From assembly GCA_025774805.1 (NCBI GenBank), contig JALGZR010000050.1, positions 1-25,722 on the forward strand: 25,722 nt of DNA, given 5' to 3'. This DNA is from a bacterium (GTDB lineage Bacteria > ARS69). Positions 17,152-23,600 of this stretch are shown here, one piece after another. The notes beneath the pieces are model-generated. The model had not been told where the DNA came from and ran no database searches. It saw nothing but the letters and a program-made list of their open reading frames with translations. The position numbers were made by a program, and so were the translations under genes. The first letter of the stretch is position 1; every line of letters begins with the position of its first letter.

Positions 17152-17173
17152 CCTGGACTAGGAAAACGACACG

Positions 17174-17200
17174 ATGACCCTTCGACGGATGTGCCGATGA
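17174..17200 (+). CDS. 8-codon mini-ORF overlapping the queD start
   Basis: ATG 17174 encodes MTLRRMCR and stops at TGA 17198-17200, which overlaps the queD ATG (17197-17199) as ATGA. An AGGAAAA stretch lies about 10 nt before it, while queD has no clear ribosome site of its own. It has the same length and coupling geometry as the mini-ORF before queC. Could be chance. Confidence 0.35.
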   Translation: MTLRRMCR

Positions 17201-17583
17201 GAGTCGAGCTGGAGCGCACGTTTCGGTTCGAGGCCGCGCACCGGCTGCCCCACGCTCCCGAGGGGCACAAGTGTCGCCGACTGCACGGACACTCGTACCG
17301 GATCGAGGTGGCGGTCCGGGGCGAGGTCGACCCGGACGCCGGTTGGTATCTCGACTACGCCGACCTCGTCGAGGCCTTCGGGCCGATCCGGGAGCTTCTC
17401 GATCACCGCTACCTCAACGAGATCGACGGTCTGGAGAATCCCACGTCCGAACGGCTGGCGAGCTGGATCTGGGAGCGTCTCGCGCCCCGGCTCCCCGGTC
17501 TCTGGAGGATCGTCGTGCACGAGACCTGCAACGCCCGCTGCAGCTACTTCGGACCCGGAGGATTTCCGGAGGGGGAGGGTTGA
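17197..17583 (+). CDS. queD: 6-carboxy-5,6,7,8-tetrahydropterin synthase QueD
   Basis: 128 aa from ATG 17197 (GTG 17191 is an alternative). Zinc ligands are H15 (EAAHRLP), H30 and H32 (LHGHSY); the catalytic Cys is C26 in HKCRRLHGH. NPTSERLASWIW and the C-terminal VVHETCNARCSY are family signatures. QueD converts dihydroneopterin triphosphate to 6-carboxytetrahydropterin, the first committed step of the preQ0 pathway. It ends at TGA 17581-17583, sharing a base with the queF start (TGATG). Confidence 0.95.
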   Translation: MRVELERTFRFEAAHRLPHAPEGHKCRRLHGHSYRIEVAVRGEVDPDAGWYLDYADLVEAFGPIRELLDHRYLNEIDGLENPTSERLASWIWERLAPRLPGLWRIVVHETCNARCSYFGPGGFPEGEG

Positions 17584-18050
17584 TGGCGAAGAGGCGAGAG
17601 ACGGGGAAGGGGGCCGGGAGTCGAGTCGCCCGGGCGGACGCGGCCGCCCGCCGCCGGGCTCCGCGACGGGCGGCCGTGGAGACGTTTCCGAATCCGACCC
17701 CGGAGCGAGACTACGAGATCGACATCCGGACGGACGAGTGGACCGCGCTCTGCCCGATCACGGGGCAGCCCGACTTCGGGACGATCCGCATCACCTACGT
17801 TCCCGACCTGCTCTGTCTCGAGCTCAAGTCGCTGAAGCTCTACCTCCACTCGTTTCGGAACCGCGGGGTCTTCCACGAAGCGGTCACGAACGAGATCCTC
17901 GACCACCTCGTGAAGAGCTGTCGCCCGCGGCGCCTGCTCGTGGTGGGCGACTTCCGGGTGCGGGGAGGGCTCTCGACCGTGGTGACGGCCGAGTACCCGG
18001 AGCCGGGCTCCTTCTCCCGGCCGGAGCCGGAGGACGCGCGGAACGGCTGA
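17583..18050 (+). CDS. queF: NADPH-dependent 7-cyano-7-deazaguanine reductase QueF (unimodular)
   Basis: ATG 17583 is translationally coupled to queD through TGATG and has GGAGGG upstream. 155 aa, the size of the short (YkvM-like) type. C57 in ALCPITGQPDFG is the nucleophile, with D64 next to it; the QueF motif is LELKSLKLYLHSFRN, followed by VFHEAVTNEIL (His98, Glu99). It reduces preQ0 to preQ1. Residues 2-31 form an Arg/Ala/Lys-rich extension not found in typical QueF, possibly for RNA or protein contacts, or the true start is later. Last gene of the que operon; Tgt and QueA are not in the window. Confidence 0.95.
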   Translation: MAKRRETGKGAGSRVARADAAARRRAPRRAAVETFPNPTPERDYEIDIRTDEWTALCPITGQPDFGTIRITYVPDLLCLELKSLKLYLHSFRNRGVFHEAVTNEILDHLVKSCRPRRLLVVGDFRVRGGLSTVVTAEYPEPGSFSRPEPEDARNG

Positions 18051-18051
18051 C

Positions 18052-18069
18052 CGCCCGTGGCGGCGGGCG
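18052..18069. terminator. Hairpin after queF, between convergent genes
   Basis: CGCCCG (18052-18057) and CGGGCG (18064-18069) pair around a 6-nt loop directly after the queF stop. No T-run. It could end both the que operon and the convergent Smr gene. Confidence 0.3.
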
Positions 18070-18095
18070 CCGACGAGCCCGGTGAGTCGTGCCGG

Positions 18096-18479
18096 CTAGG
18101 GTCCGGTTTCCGCGTCGCGGCTTCGGGCCGGCGGTCCCTCCAGATCCACGAGGGTCGCTCCCCATCCCGCACCGCTCTCCGAATCGAGACGGAACCGGAG
18201 GACGTCGCGCCGACGCGACAGCACCCGGTGGACCGCCTCCCGGAGCGCGCCGATCCCCTTTCCGTGCACGATGCGAACCTGGAGAATCCCTCGCTCCCGG
18301 CACGCGTCCAAGTAGTCGTCGACGAGACCGGAAACGTCGCGCGGCCGAAAGAGGTGGAGATCGAGCTCACCGTCGATGGGAAGCTCGAGCGGCTCATCCT
18401 CCGCCTCCGGCTCCGACGATTCGGTCGGATCGTCGGGATCGGTCGGGCGGTCCGGATCGATCGGGGGGTCGGGCGTCAT
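18096..18479 (-). CDS. Smr-domain protein
   Basis: 127 aa from ATG 18479 (GGAGGA directly upstream). Residues 1-35 are an acidic, Pro-rich tail. From about 37 to 113 is a Smr domain: LDLH (39-42), DDYLDACRERGILQVRIVHG and HGKGIGALREAVHRVL, with the conserved H-G-K-G turn at 72-75. Smr domains occur at the end of MutS2 and as stand-alone proteins and bind or nick nucleic acids; some cleave mRNA of collided ribosomes. A stand-alone Smr protein next to RsgA fits a ribosome or nucleic-acid maintenance role, but this is only context. Divergent from rsgA. Confidence 0.85.
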   Translation of the reverse strand: MTPDPPIDPDRPTDPDDPTESSEPEAEDEPLELPIDGELDLHLFRPRDVSGLVDDYLDACRERGILQVRIVHGKGIGALREAVHRVLSRRRDVLRFRLDSESGAGWGATLVDLEGPPARSRDAETGP

Positions 18480-18524
18480 GGTTCCTCCGGCGGCTCACTT
18501 CGCGGAAACCGTCTCCCACCCGGC

Positions 18525-18554
18525 TTGATCGTGTTCGGCAGGCGCTCCTAAGAT
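18525..18554 (+). promoter_or_regulatory. Candidate promoter of rsgA
   Basis: TTGATC (18525-18530) and TAAGAT (18549-18554) are separated by 18 bp; each matches 4/6 of the sigma-70 boxes. The predicted start is about 40 nt before the ATG at 18604. Confidence 0.45.
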
Positions 18555-18603
18555 CGAGGGAGGGCCTCGACGGGCCGGGCTCCGCCATCCGAGGGAATAC
18601 GTG

Positions 18604-19692
18604 ATGAGCAAGGGGAAGCGCAAGAGACTCCGCCGCGGCCGCTCCGCCGTCCGTCGGACGGGTCCGGCCTCCCGGCGGGACGAAACCGGGTACGAGGACG
18701 CGCCGTCGAGGGAGAAGATCCTGCGGGGTCGCGACAACGTGGAGGAGCTCCCCGACGAGGCCTCCCGGAGTGAAGTCGAGGGCGACGTCGCCCGCGGACA
18801 GGTCGTCTCGATCCGGGCCGGCGACGTGTTCGTCGAACCGGACGACGGGGGACCGCCGGTTCACTGCATTCTCCGGAAGTCGACCCGGGTTCCCCATCCC
18901 CGGGCGACCGTCCTCGCGGTCGGGGACCGGGTGCGCTACCTGGCCGGGACGGAGGCGCCCCACGTGTTGACCGAGGTGGAGCCCCGCCGCACGCGCCTCG
19001 CCCGCCTCCGCCACGACGGCGCCGAGAAGGTCATCTGCGCGAACGTCGATCTGGCGGTCATCATCGCCTCGGCCGGCCGTCCTCCGTTCAAGCCCCGTCT
19101 CGTGGACCGGTACCTGATCGCCGCCTCCGCGGGAGGACTGCACCCGGTTCTCGCTCTGAACAAGATCGATCTCCTCGATCCGCGTCAGGCGGAGTCGCTC
19201 CTCGCCCCCTACGCCGGTCTGCCCCTGTCCGCCCTCGCGGTGTCCGCCCGAACCGGCGCGGGGATCGACCGGCTCGTCGACGTGCTCCGCAACCGGACCG
19301 CGGTCTTCGCCGGGCAGTCGGGGGTGGGCAAGTCCTCTCTCCTCAACCGTCTCGGGGAAGGTCTCGAGATCCCGACGGCCGAGGTCTACGGAAAGGCAGG
19401 CAAGGGTCGCCACACCACGTCGGCATCGACTCTCTACCGATTCCCGTTCGGCGGCTCCGTGGTCGACACCCCCGGAATCCGCGCCTTTCTCGTGCAGGAG
19501 CCGGCGCGCGAGGCTCTCGAGGATTTCTTTCCCGAGATCTTCCTCGCCGCGCGATCCTGCCGCTTCGCCGACTGCGGGCACGACGGCGATGAGGGCTGCG
19601 TGATTCCGGACGAGGTGGCGGCCGGGAAGATCCACCCCGCCCGACTGGAGAGCTACCTCGTCCTGACGCGGGAGGGGCGATCGGGCCGGTGA
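18604..19692 (+). CDS. rsgA: Ribosome small-subunit-dependent GTPase RsgA
   Basis: 362 aa. ATG 18604 (GTG 18601 is adjacent) has a GAGGGA element upstream. It is circularly permuted, as the family requires: OB fold (about 60-120), G4 NKID (186-189), G1 GQSGVGKSSL (237-246), G3 DTPG (288-291), then the zinc finger C319-x4-C324-x-H326-x5-C332 (SCRFADCGH, EGC). It acts late in 30S assembly, checking the decoding region. The first ~55 residues are a basic then acidic extension before the OB fold, longer than in E. coli RsgA. Single-gene unit with its own promoter candidate. Confidence 0.95.
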   Translation: MSKGKRKRLRRGRSAVRRTGPASRRDETGYEDAPSREKILRGRDNVEELPDEASRSEVEGDVARGQVVSIRAGDVFVEPDDGGPPVHCILRKSTRVPHPRATVLAVGDRVRYLAGTEAPHVLTEVEPRRTRLARLRHDGAEKVICANVDLAVIIASAGRPPFKPRLVDRYLIAASAGGLHPVLALNKIDLLDPRQAESLLAPYAGLPLSALAVSARTGAGIDRLVDVLRNRTAVFAGQSGVGKSSLLNRLGEGLEIPTAEVYGKAGKGRHTTSASTLYRFPFGGSVVDTPGIRAFLVQEPAREALEDFFPEIFLAARSCRFADCGHDGDEGCVIPDEVAAGKIHPARLESYLVLTREGRSGR

Positions 19693-19737
19693 CGGGCGAT
19701 CCCGGCCCCGTCCCGCGGACGGCCCGGGGGACGGCGC

Positions 19738-19761
19738 CCCACCGACCGAACGGTCGGTGGG
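19738..19761. promoter_or_regulatory. 11-bp perfect palindrome before the secreted nuclease-like gene
   Basis: CCCACCGACCG (19738-19748), AA, CGGTCGGTGGG (19751-19761). The core ACCGACCGAACGGTCGGT has the look of a TetR-family operator; as RNA it would also make a strong hairpin 45 bp after the rsgA stop. It ends 19 bp before the candidate -10 box, so it covers the -35 region. Confidence 0.6.
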
Positions 19762-19780
19762 CCCGACTCAGGGGGCGTGA

Positions 19781-19786
19781 TATAGT
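19781..19786 (+). promoter_or_regulatory. Candidate -10 box, possibly for a leaderless mRNA
   Basis: TATAGT (5/6) ends 8 bp before the ATG at 19795, and that ATG has no ribosome site. Transcription from here would start at or next to the ATG. Confidence 0.45.
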
Positions 19787-19794
19787 TGACCATC

Positions 19795-21738
19795 ATGTCA
19801 CGTACTCGCCTCCGATCCCTGCTGATCCTCGGTCTCGCCCTGACCCTGATTCCCGTCTCGGGGGCGCGGGCGCTGCGCATCGCGACGTACAACATCCTCA
19901 ATTACTCCGCGGGGCGCGAGGCTCTGTTCCGCACGGTTCTCGAGGGATTCCAGCCCGACGTGATCGTGGTGGAGGAGATCCTCTCCCAGACCGCAGTGGA
20001 CCGCTTCCGCGACCAGGTGCTCGATCAGGTGAATCCGGGCGAGTGGGAGGCGGCCTCCTTCGTGAACGGCGACGACACCGACAACGCGCTCTACTGGCGG
20101 ACGGCGAAGGTGGACACCGCGGGGCACTACGTCATCGGAACGGCGCTGCGGGACATCGACGAGTGGACGATCCGCCCGGAAGGTTTCTCCTCGTCCGCCG
20201 CGGACGTGCGCATCTACGTCGTGCACCTGAAGGCGAGCCAGGGATCCGACAACGAGACCAAGCGGCGGCTCGAGGTGCAGCAAATGCGCAACCGAATGGA
20301 GACCTTTCCGCCGGGACAGAGCTATCTCATCACGGGCGACTTCAACATCTACCGGTCCTCCGAGCCCGCCTACCAGGACATGACCAGTACGCTGCTCGGG
20401 GCCGCGGGCGTGGTTCAGGATCCCATCGACCGGGAGGGGAACTGGCACGTGAACCCGTCGTTCGCGGACATCCACACGCAGTCCCCCCGGACGGAGCTGT
20501 TCGGGGGAGGGGCGAACGGCGGCCTGGACGATCGGTTCGACATGATCCTGGTCGGACCCGCCGTGCAGGACGGGGAGGGGCTCGACATTCTCGACTCGAC
20601 GTACACCGCCCTCGGTCAGGACGGCCTTCACTTCGACGGCGCCTTGAACGTTGCACCCTTCGGGACGGTCGTCGACTCGGTGCTCCAGGTCACGCTGCAC
20701 GACGCCTCGGATCACCTGCCGGTCTTCGCCGACTTCCAGGTTCCCGCGCTTCTCGTGGCGGATGCCGCGGTCGACTTCGGCCCGGCGATCCGGGGGGGAA
20801 CGGCGACCGCGACCCTCTCGGTCGCGAACGGCTCCGCGGCCCCCGCGGACGAGCTGGACTACTCCTTCGAGGCCCCGCCCGGCTTCACGGCCCCCGCCGG
20901 GTCGTTCGAGGCGGAGCCGGGGGCGGTCGCCACCGACCACGTCCTCGGCATGGACACCGCCGTCGTCGGCGCGAAGGCGGGCGATCTCGTCGTGACGACG
21001 GACGACCCCGATCGCCCCGCGCATCCGATCCCGCTCTCCGGAAGCGTGCTCGACCACGCGGAACCGAGTGTGGACCCGGACTCCGTCGTTCTCGCCACCT
21101 CGCTCGATCTCGGGTACGTTGCCGAGGGCGACACCGCCGAGACCGTCGCGACCGTTCACAACTTCGGCTACGGGCCCCTTCAAGCCCTCCTCGATGTGCA
21201 CGACGCGGTCCTCGCCGGGGATCCACGCTTTCACCTCATCGGGGGGTTCACCCCGGCCCTCGTGGGCGGCTCCCCCGTCGCGTGGTCCGTCGGCTTCGAC
21301 GCGGCGGGCGCCGCCAGCGGTTCCTACGAGGGAACCCTCACGTTCTCCACGCGGGACCAGACCGACCTGTCGGGGGCGATTCCCCTCGCCGACCTCACGT
21401 TCGACCTGACCGCCGCCGTCCAGGGAGGCGGCGTCGCGGTTCTCACCGAGCCGTCCCGGCCCGATCGCACCGGCCTCGCGTCGATTGCTCCCAATCCTTT
21501 CCGTCCCTCGACCGACATCCACTTCGAGCTTCGCGATCCCGCCCACGTCCGGCTGGACGTCTACGACGTCCGGGGGCGCCGAATCACGACCCTCGTCGAC
21601 GGGGCGCGTCCGACCGGCGTGCAACGGATGACTTGGGACGGGCGGAGCGCCGGACTGGCCGTGCCGCCGGGCATCTACTTCGTGCGGTTGCAGGCGGGCG
21701 GGGTGGTCGAGACCCGCAAGATCACCCGACTTCGCTGA
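19795..21738 (+). CDS. Secreted endonuclease/exonuclease/phosphatase-family protein with C-terminal sorting domain
   Basis: 647 aa. Signal peptide at about 6-26 (LLILGLALTLIPVSGARA). The DNase I-like (EEP) fold is shown by N33 (TYNILNY), E60/E61 (VVEEIL), the GDFN motif (D182, N184) and SDH (D306, H307), so the catalytic and metal residues are intact. Residues about 320-560 are beta-sandwich domains of the ASH/choice-of-anchor type (two Ig-like units). The last ~85 residues are a FlgD-like/T9SS-type domain (APNPFRPSTDIHFEL, VYDVRGRRITTLVD, GIYFVRLQAGG). It probably cuts DNA/RNA or a phosphodiester outside the cell; substrate unknown. Single-gene unit. Confidence 0.85.
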   Translation: MSRTRLRSLLILGLALTLIPVSGARALRIATYNILNYSAGREALFRTVLEGFQPDVIVVEEILSQTAVDRFRDQVLDQVNPGEWEAASFVNGDDTDNALYWRTAKVDTAGHYVIGTALRDIDEWTIRPEGFSSSAADVRIYVVHLKASQGSDNETKRRLEVQQMRNRMETFPPGQSYLITGDFNIYRSSEPAYQDMTSTLLGAAGVVQDPIDREGNWHVNPSFADIHTQSPRTELFGGGANGGLDDRFDMILVGPAVQDGEGLDILDSTYTALGQDGLHFDGALNVAPFGTVVDSVLQVTLHDASDHLPVFADFQVPALLVADAAVDFGPAIRGGTATATLSVANGSAAPADELDYSFEAPPGFTAPAGSFEAEPGAVATDHVLGMDTAVVGAKAGDLVVTTDDPDRPAHPIPLSGSVLDHAEPSVDPDSVVLATSLDLGYVAEGDTAETVATVHNFGYGPLQALLDVHDAVLAGDPRFHLIGGFTPALVGGSPVAWSVGFDAAGAASGSYEGTLTFSTRDQTDLSGAIPLADLTFDLTAAVQGGGVAVLTEPSRPDRTGLASIAPNPFRPSTDIHFELRDPAHVRLDVYDVRGRRITTLVDGARPTGVQRMTWDGRSAGLAVPPGIYFVRLQAGGVVETRKITRLR

Positions 21739-21786
21739 TCGGGAACGACCCGAAAAAGCCGGCGCCGGACTCGCTCCGGGCCTTTC

Positions 21787-23010
21787 TCAGGTCTTGGCGA
21801 CCAGGCTCGCCAAAAGCTCGGCGTTGGATCGGTAGCGGGAGAGGAGCTCGAGGAGGAAGGTCATCGCCTCGTGCGGCTTCATCGCGGTCATGTGCCGACG
21901 GAGAAGATGGACCCGCGCGAGGTCCTCCGCCGAGGTGAGCTTCTCCTCCTTGCGGGTGCCCGACTTCTCGATGTCGACACAGGGAAAGATCCGCTTCGTG
22001 AAGAGGTCGCGGGAGAGGAAGAGCTCCATGTTTCCCGTTCCCTTGAACTCCTGAAAGATGACCTCGTCCATGCGGGACCCCGTATCGATGAGGGAGGTCC
22101 CCACGATGGTGAGGCTGCCACCGTCCTCGATCTTTCGGGCCGAGCCGAAGATCTGCCGCGGAACGAGCATCGTGGTCGCGTCGAGGCCGCCCGACAGCGT
22201 CCGCCCCCCCGAGTCCACCATCGTGTTGTAGGCCCGGGCCAGCCGCGTGATGGAGTCGAGCAGGAGCACGACGTCCTCTCCCTGGAGAACGTGCTCCAGC
22301 GCCTGGTTCACGCAGCTCTCGGCGACCTGGATGTGCTCCGCCGCCGACATGTCGCTCGAGGCCGCGTGAACGTCGGCCTCGGTGCTGCGCCGGAAGTGTG
22401 TCACCTCCTCGGGACGCTCATCGACGAGAAGGACGAACTTGCGGATCTCGGGATGGTTGGCCGTGAGCCCGTTCGCGATCTTGATCAGGAGAGTCGTCTT
22501 GCCCGCCATGGGAGGGGCGACGACGAGGCAGCGCTGCCCGCGGCCGATCGGGGTGATCAGATCGAGTACCCGGGTGGTGACCTCATCCGCCGTCGTCTCG
22601 AGGGTGAGCGGCTCGAACGGGTCGATGCTGATTCCCTGCTGGATTATCTTGAGGGCCGGGATCTCACCGATCGGTATCCGGGGTCGACGTCCCACGGAGC
22701 GACCGCCGCCCGGACGGGAACCGCGGCCGCGCCGTGCATCCCGCCCACCACCGTTCCGACCGCCCCCGTTTCCCGCCCGCGTGTTTCCCGGGCTTCGGCT
22801 CTCGCGGGCGGGATCGTAGCCGCTGTCCACCCGGTTGCGAGGGCCACGGTTCGTTTTCCGACCTCGGGGATTCCCTCGTCCCGATCCGCCGCCCTTGGAG
22901 TTGCCGGACGAGGACCGCGGGTTCTTTCTTCGAGGAGATTTGGTGCCATCGGAGGAACCGGGTCCCGTCGACCGCTTGCGAGGCCGCGGACGACGGGAGC
23001 GTAAGTTCAT
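21787..23010 (-). CDS. rho: Transcription termination factor Rho, lacking the RNA-binding OB fold
   Basis: 407 aa from ATG 23010; a TTG at 23025 with GGAG 5 nt upstream is an alternative start. The ATPase core is clearly Rho: LITPIGRGQRCLVVAPPMAG, then KTTLL (Walker A, residues 165-172), LVDERPEEVTHFRR, LLLDSITRLARAYNT (Walker B), EFKGTGNMEL and SGTRKEE. But residues 2-109 are an Arg/Gly/Ser/Asn-rich low-complexity region, and the usual Rho_N and cold-shock-like OB domains (primary RNA site) are absent. The first Lys of PPKAGKT is Met here, and the Q-loop Lys region reads DATTMLVPRQIFG. It should still be a ring ATPase. The basic tail may replace the OB fold for RNA binding. Confidence 0.92.
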   Translation of the reverse strand: MNLRSRRPRPRKRSTGPGSSDGTKSPRRKNPRSSSGNSKGGGSGRGNPRGRKTNRGPRNRVDSGYDPARESRSPGNTRAGNGGGRNGGGRDARRGRGSRPGGGRSVGRRPRIPIGEIPALKIIQQGISIDPFEPLTLETTADEVTTRVLDLITPIGRGQRCLVVAPPMAGKTTLLIKIANGLTANHPEIRKFVLLVDERPEEVTHFRRSTEADVHAASSDMSAAEHIQVAESCVNQALEHVLQGEDVVLLLDSITRLARAYNTMVDSGGRTLSGGLDATTMLVPRQIFGSARKIEDGGSLTIVGTSLIDTGSRMDEVIFQEFKGTGNMELFLSRDLFTKRIFPCVDIEKSGTRKEEKLTSAEDLARVHLLRRHMTAMKPHEAMTFLLELLSRYRSNAELLASLVAKT

Positions 23011-23600
23011 GGGGGATGAGTTCAAGGGATCTCCACAGCGGCCGACCGCCGCCGGACCGCCAGGGTTGAAGGACGTCGGGCCTGCCGCCCGCTCTTGACC
23101 ACGCGGGGTCGTGTCACCGTTCGACCGAATCTCCCGAGGGCGAGATCGCCGCTCCGGACGGGGATCGCTGTCGGGCCCGAGCGGCCCGTACGGCGTTTCG
23201 ACGCGAGACACTCCACTCCCACCCTCGGGACGTCCCGTCGTGGGAGGAGCGATCGGTGCCGGCGCGCAGCGCGCTTCTCCTCGGGGCCACCCATCGACCC
23301 TTCGCGCCGCGTCTGGATGAGATGACGATCGGGGCGGGGCCTTCAACAGGTTACGAGACCGGAACCGGCGACGCCGATCAGGGCGTCACGGTCTTCCGGG
23401 GCCCGGCGGCGACGATCCTCCGCCGCGGTGGCAGCGCGCGGCGCGAGGAGCGGCGACGGCCGGACGACTCTGGCCCCGAACACTTCGACTTCCGTGGAAG
23501 AGGATACCCTCTTCCTATCCGGATTTCACCTCGAATCTCGGCCCCGTGTCTACACCAACTTCACGAGGAGATCAAGGCCGGAGTCCCGATCGTGAAGCCC
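23011..23600. other. 590-bp gap between rho and the beta-helix gene
   Basis: The rho frame stays open upstream to 23346, but its translation is Pro/Arg/Gly/Ser-rich with no domain and a less gene-like codon pattern, so I read it as the rho leader, not protein. No tRNA or known riboswitch is seen. It holds one perfect hairpin at 23496-23515. The region would contain the rho promoter and any autoregulatory leader, but I cannot point to a clear promoter. Confidence 0.55.
23496..23515. repeat. Perfect 8-bp hairpin with 4-nt loop in the rho upstream gap
   Basis: GGAAGAGG (23496-23503), ATAC, CCTCTTCC (23508-23515). It lies 86 bp after the beta-helix gene's stop and may be its terminator, although no U-run follows. 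As it is symmetric it may also be a protein-binding site. Confidence 0.55.

Noticed and set aside
19798-21624. 608-codon antisense frame over the EEP-family gene
   Set aside because: Arg/Val/Gly-rich shadow without any domain; the plus strand has signal peptide and full catalytic motifs.
23026-23346. Upstream open extension of Rho as the missing RNA-binding domain
   Set aside because: The translation is Pro/Arg/Gly/Ser-rich and has no OB-fold-like hydrophobic pattern.
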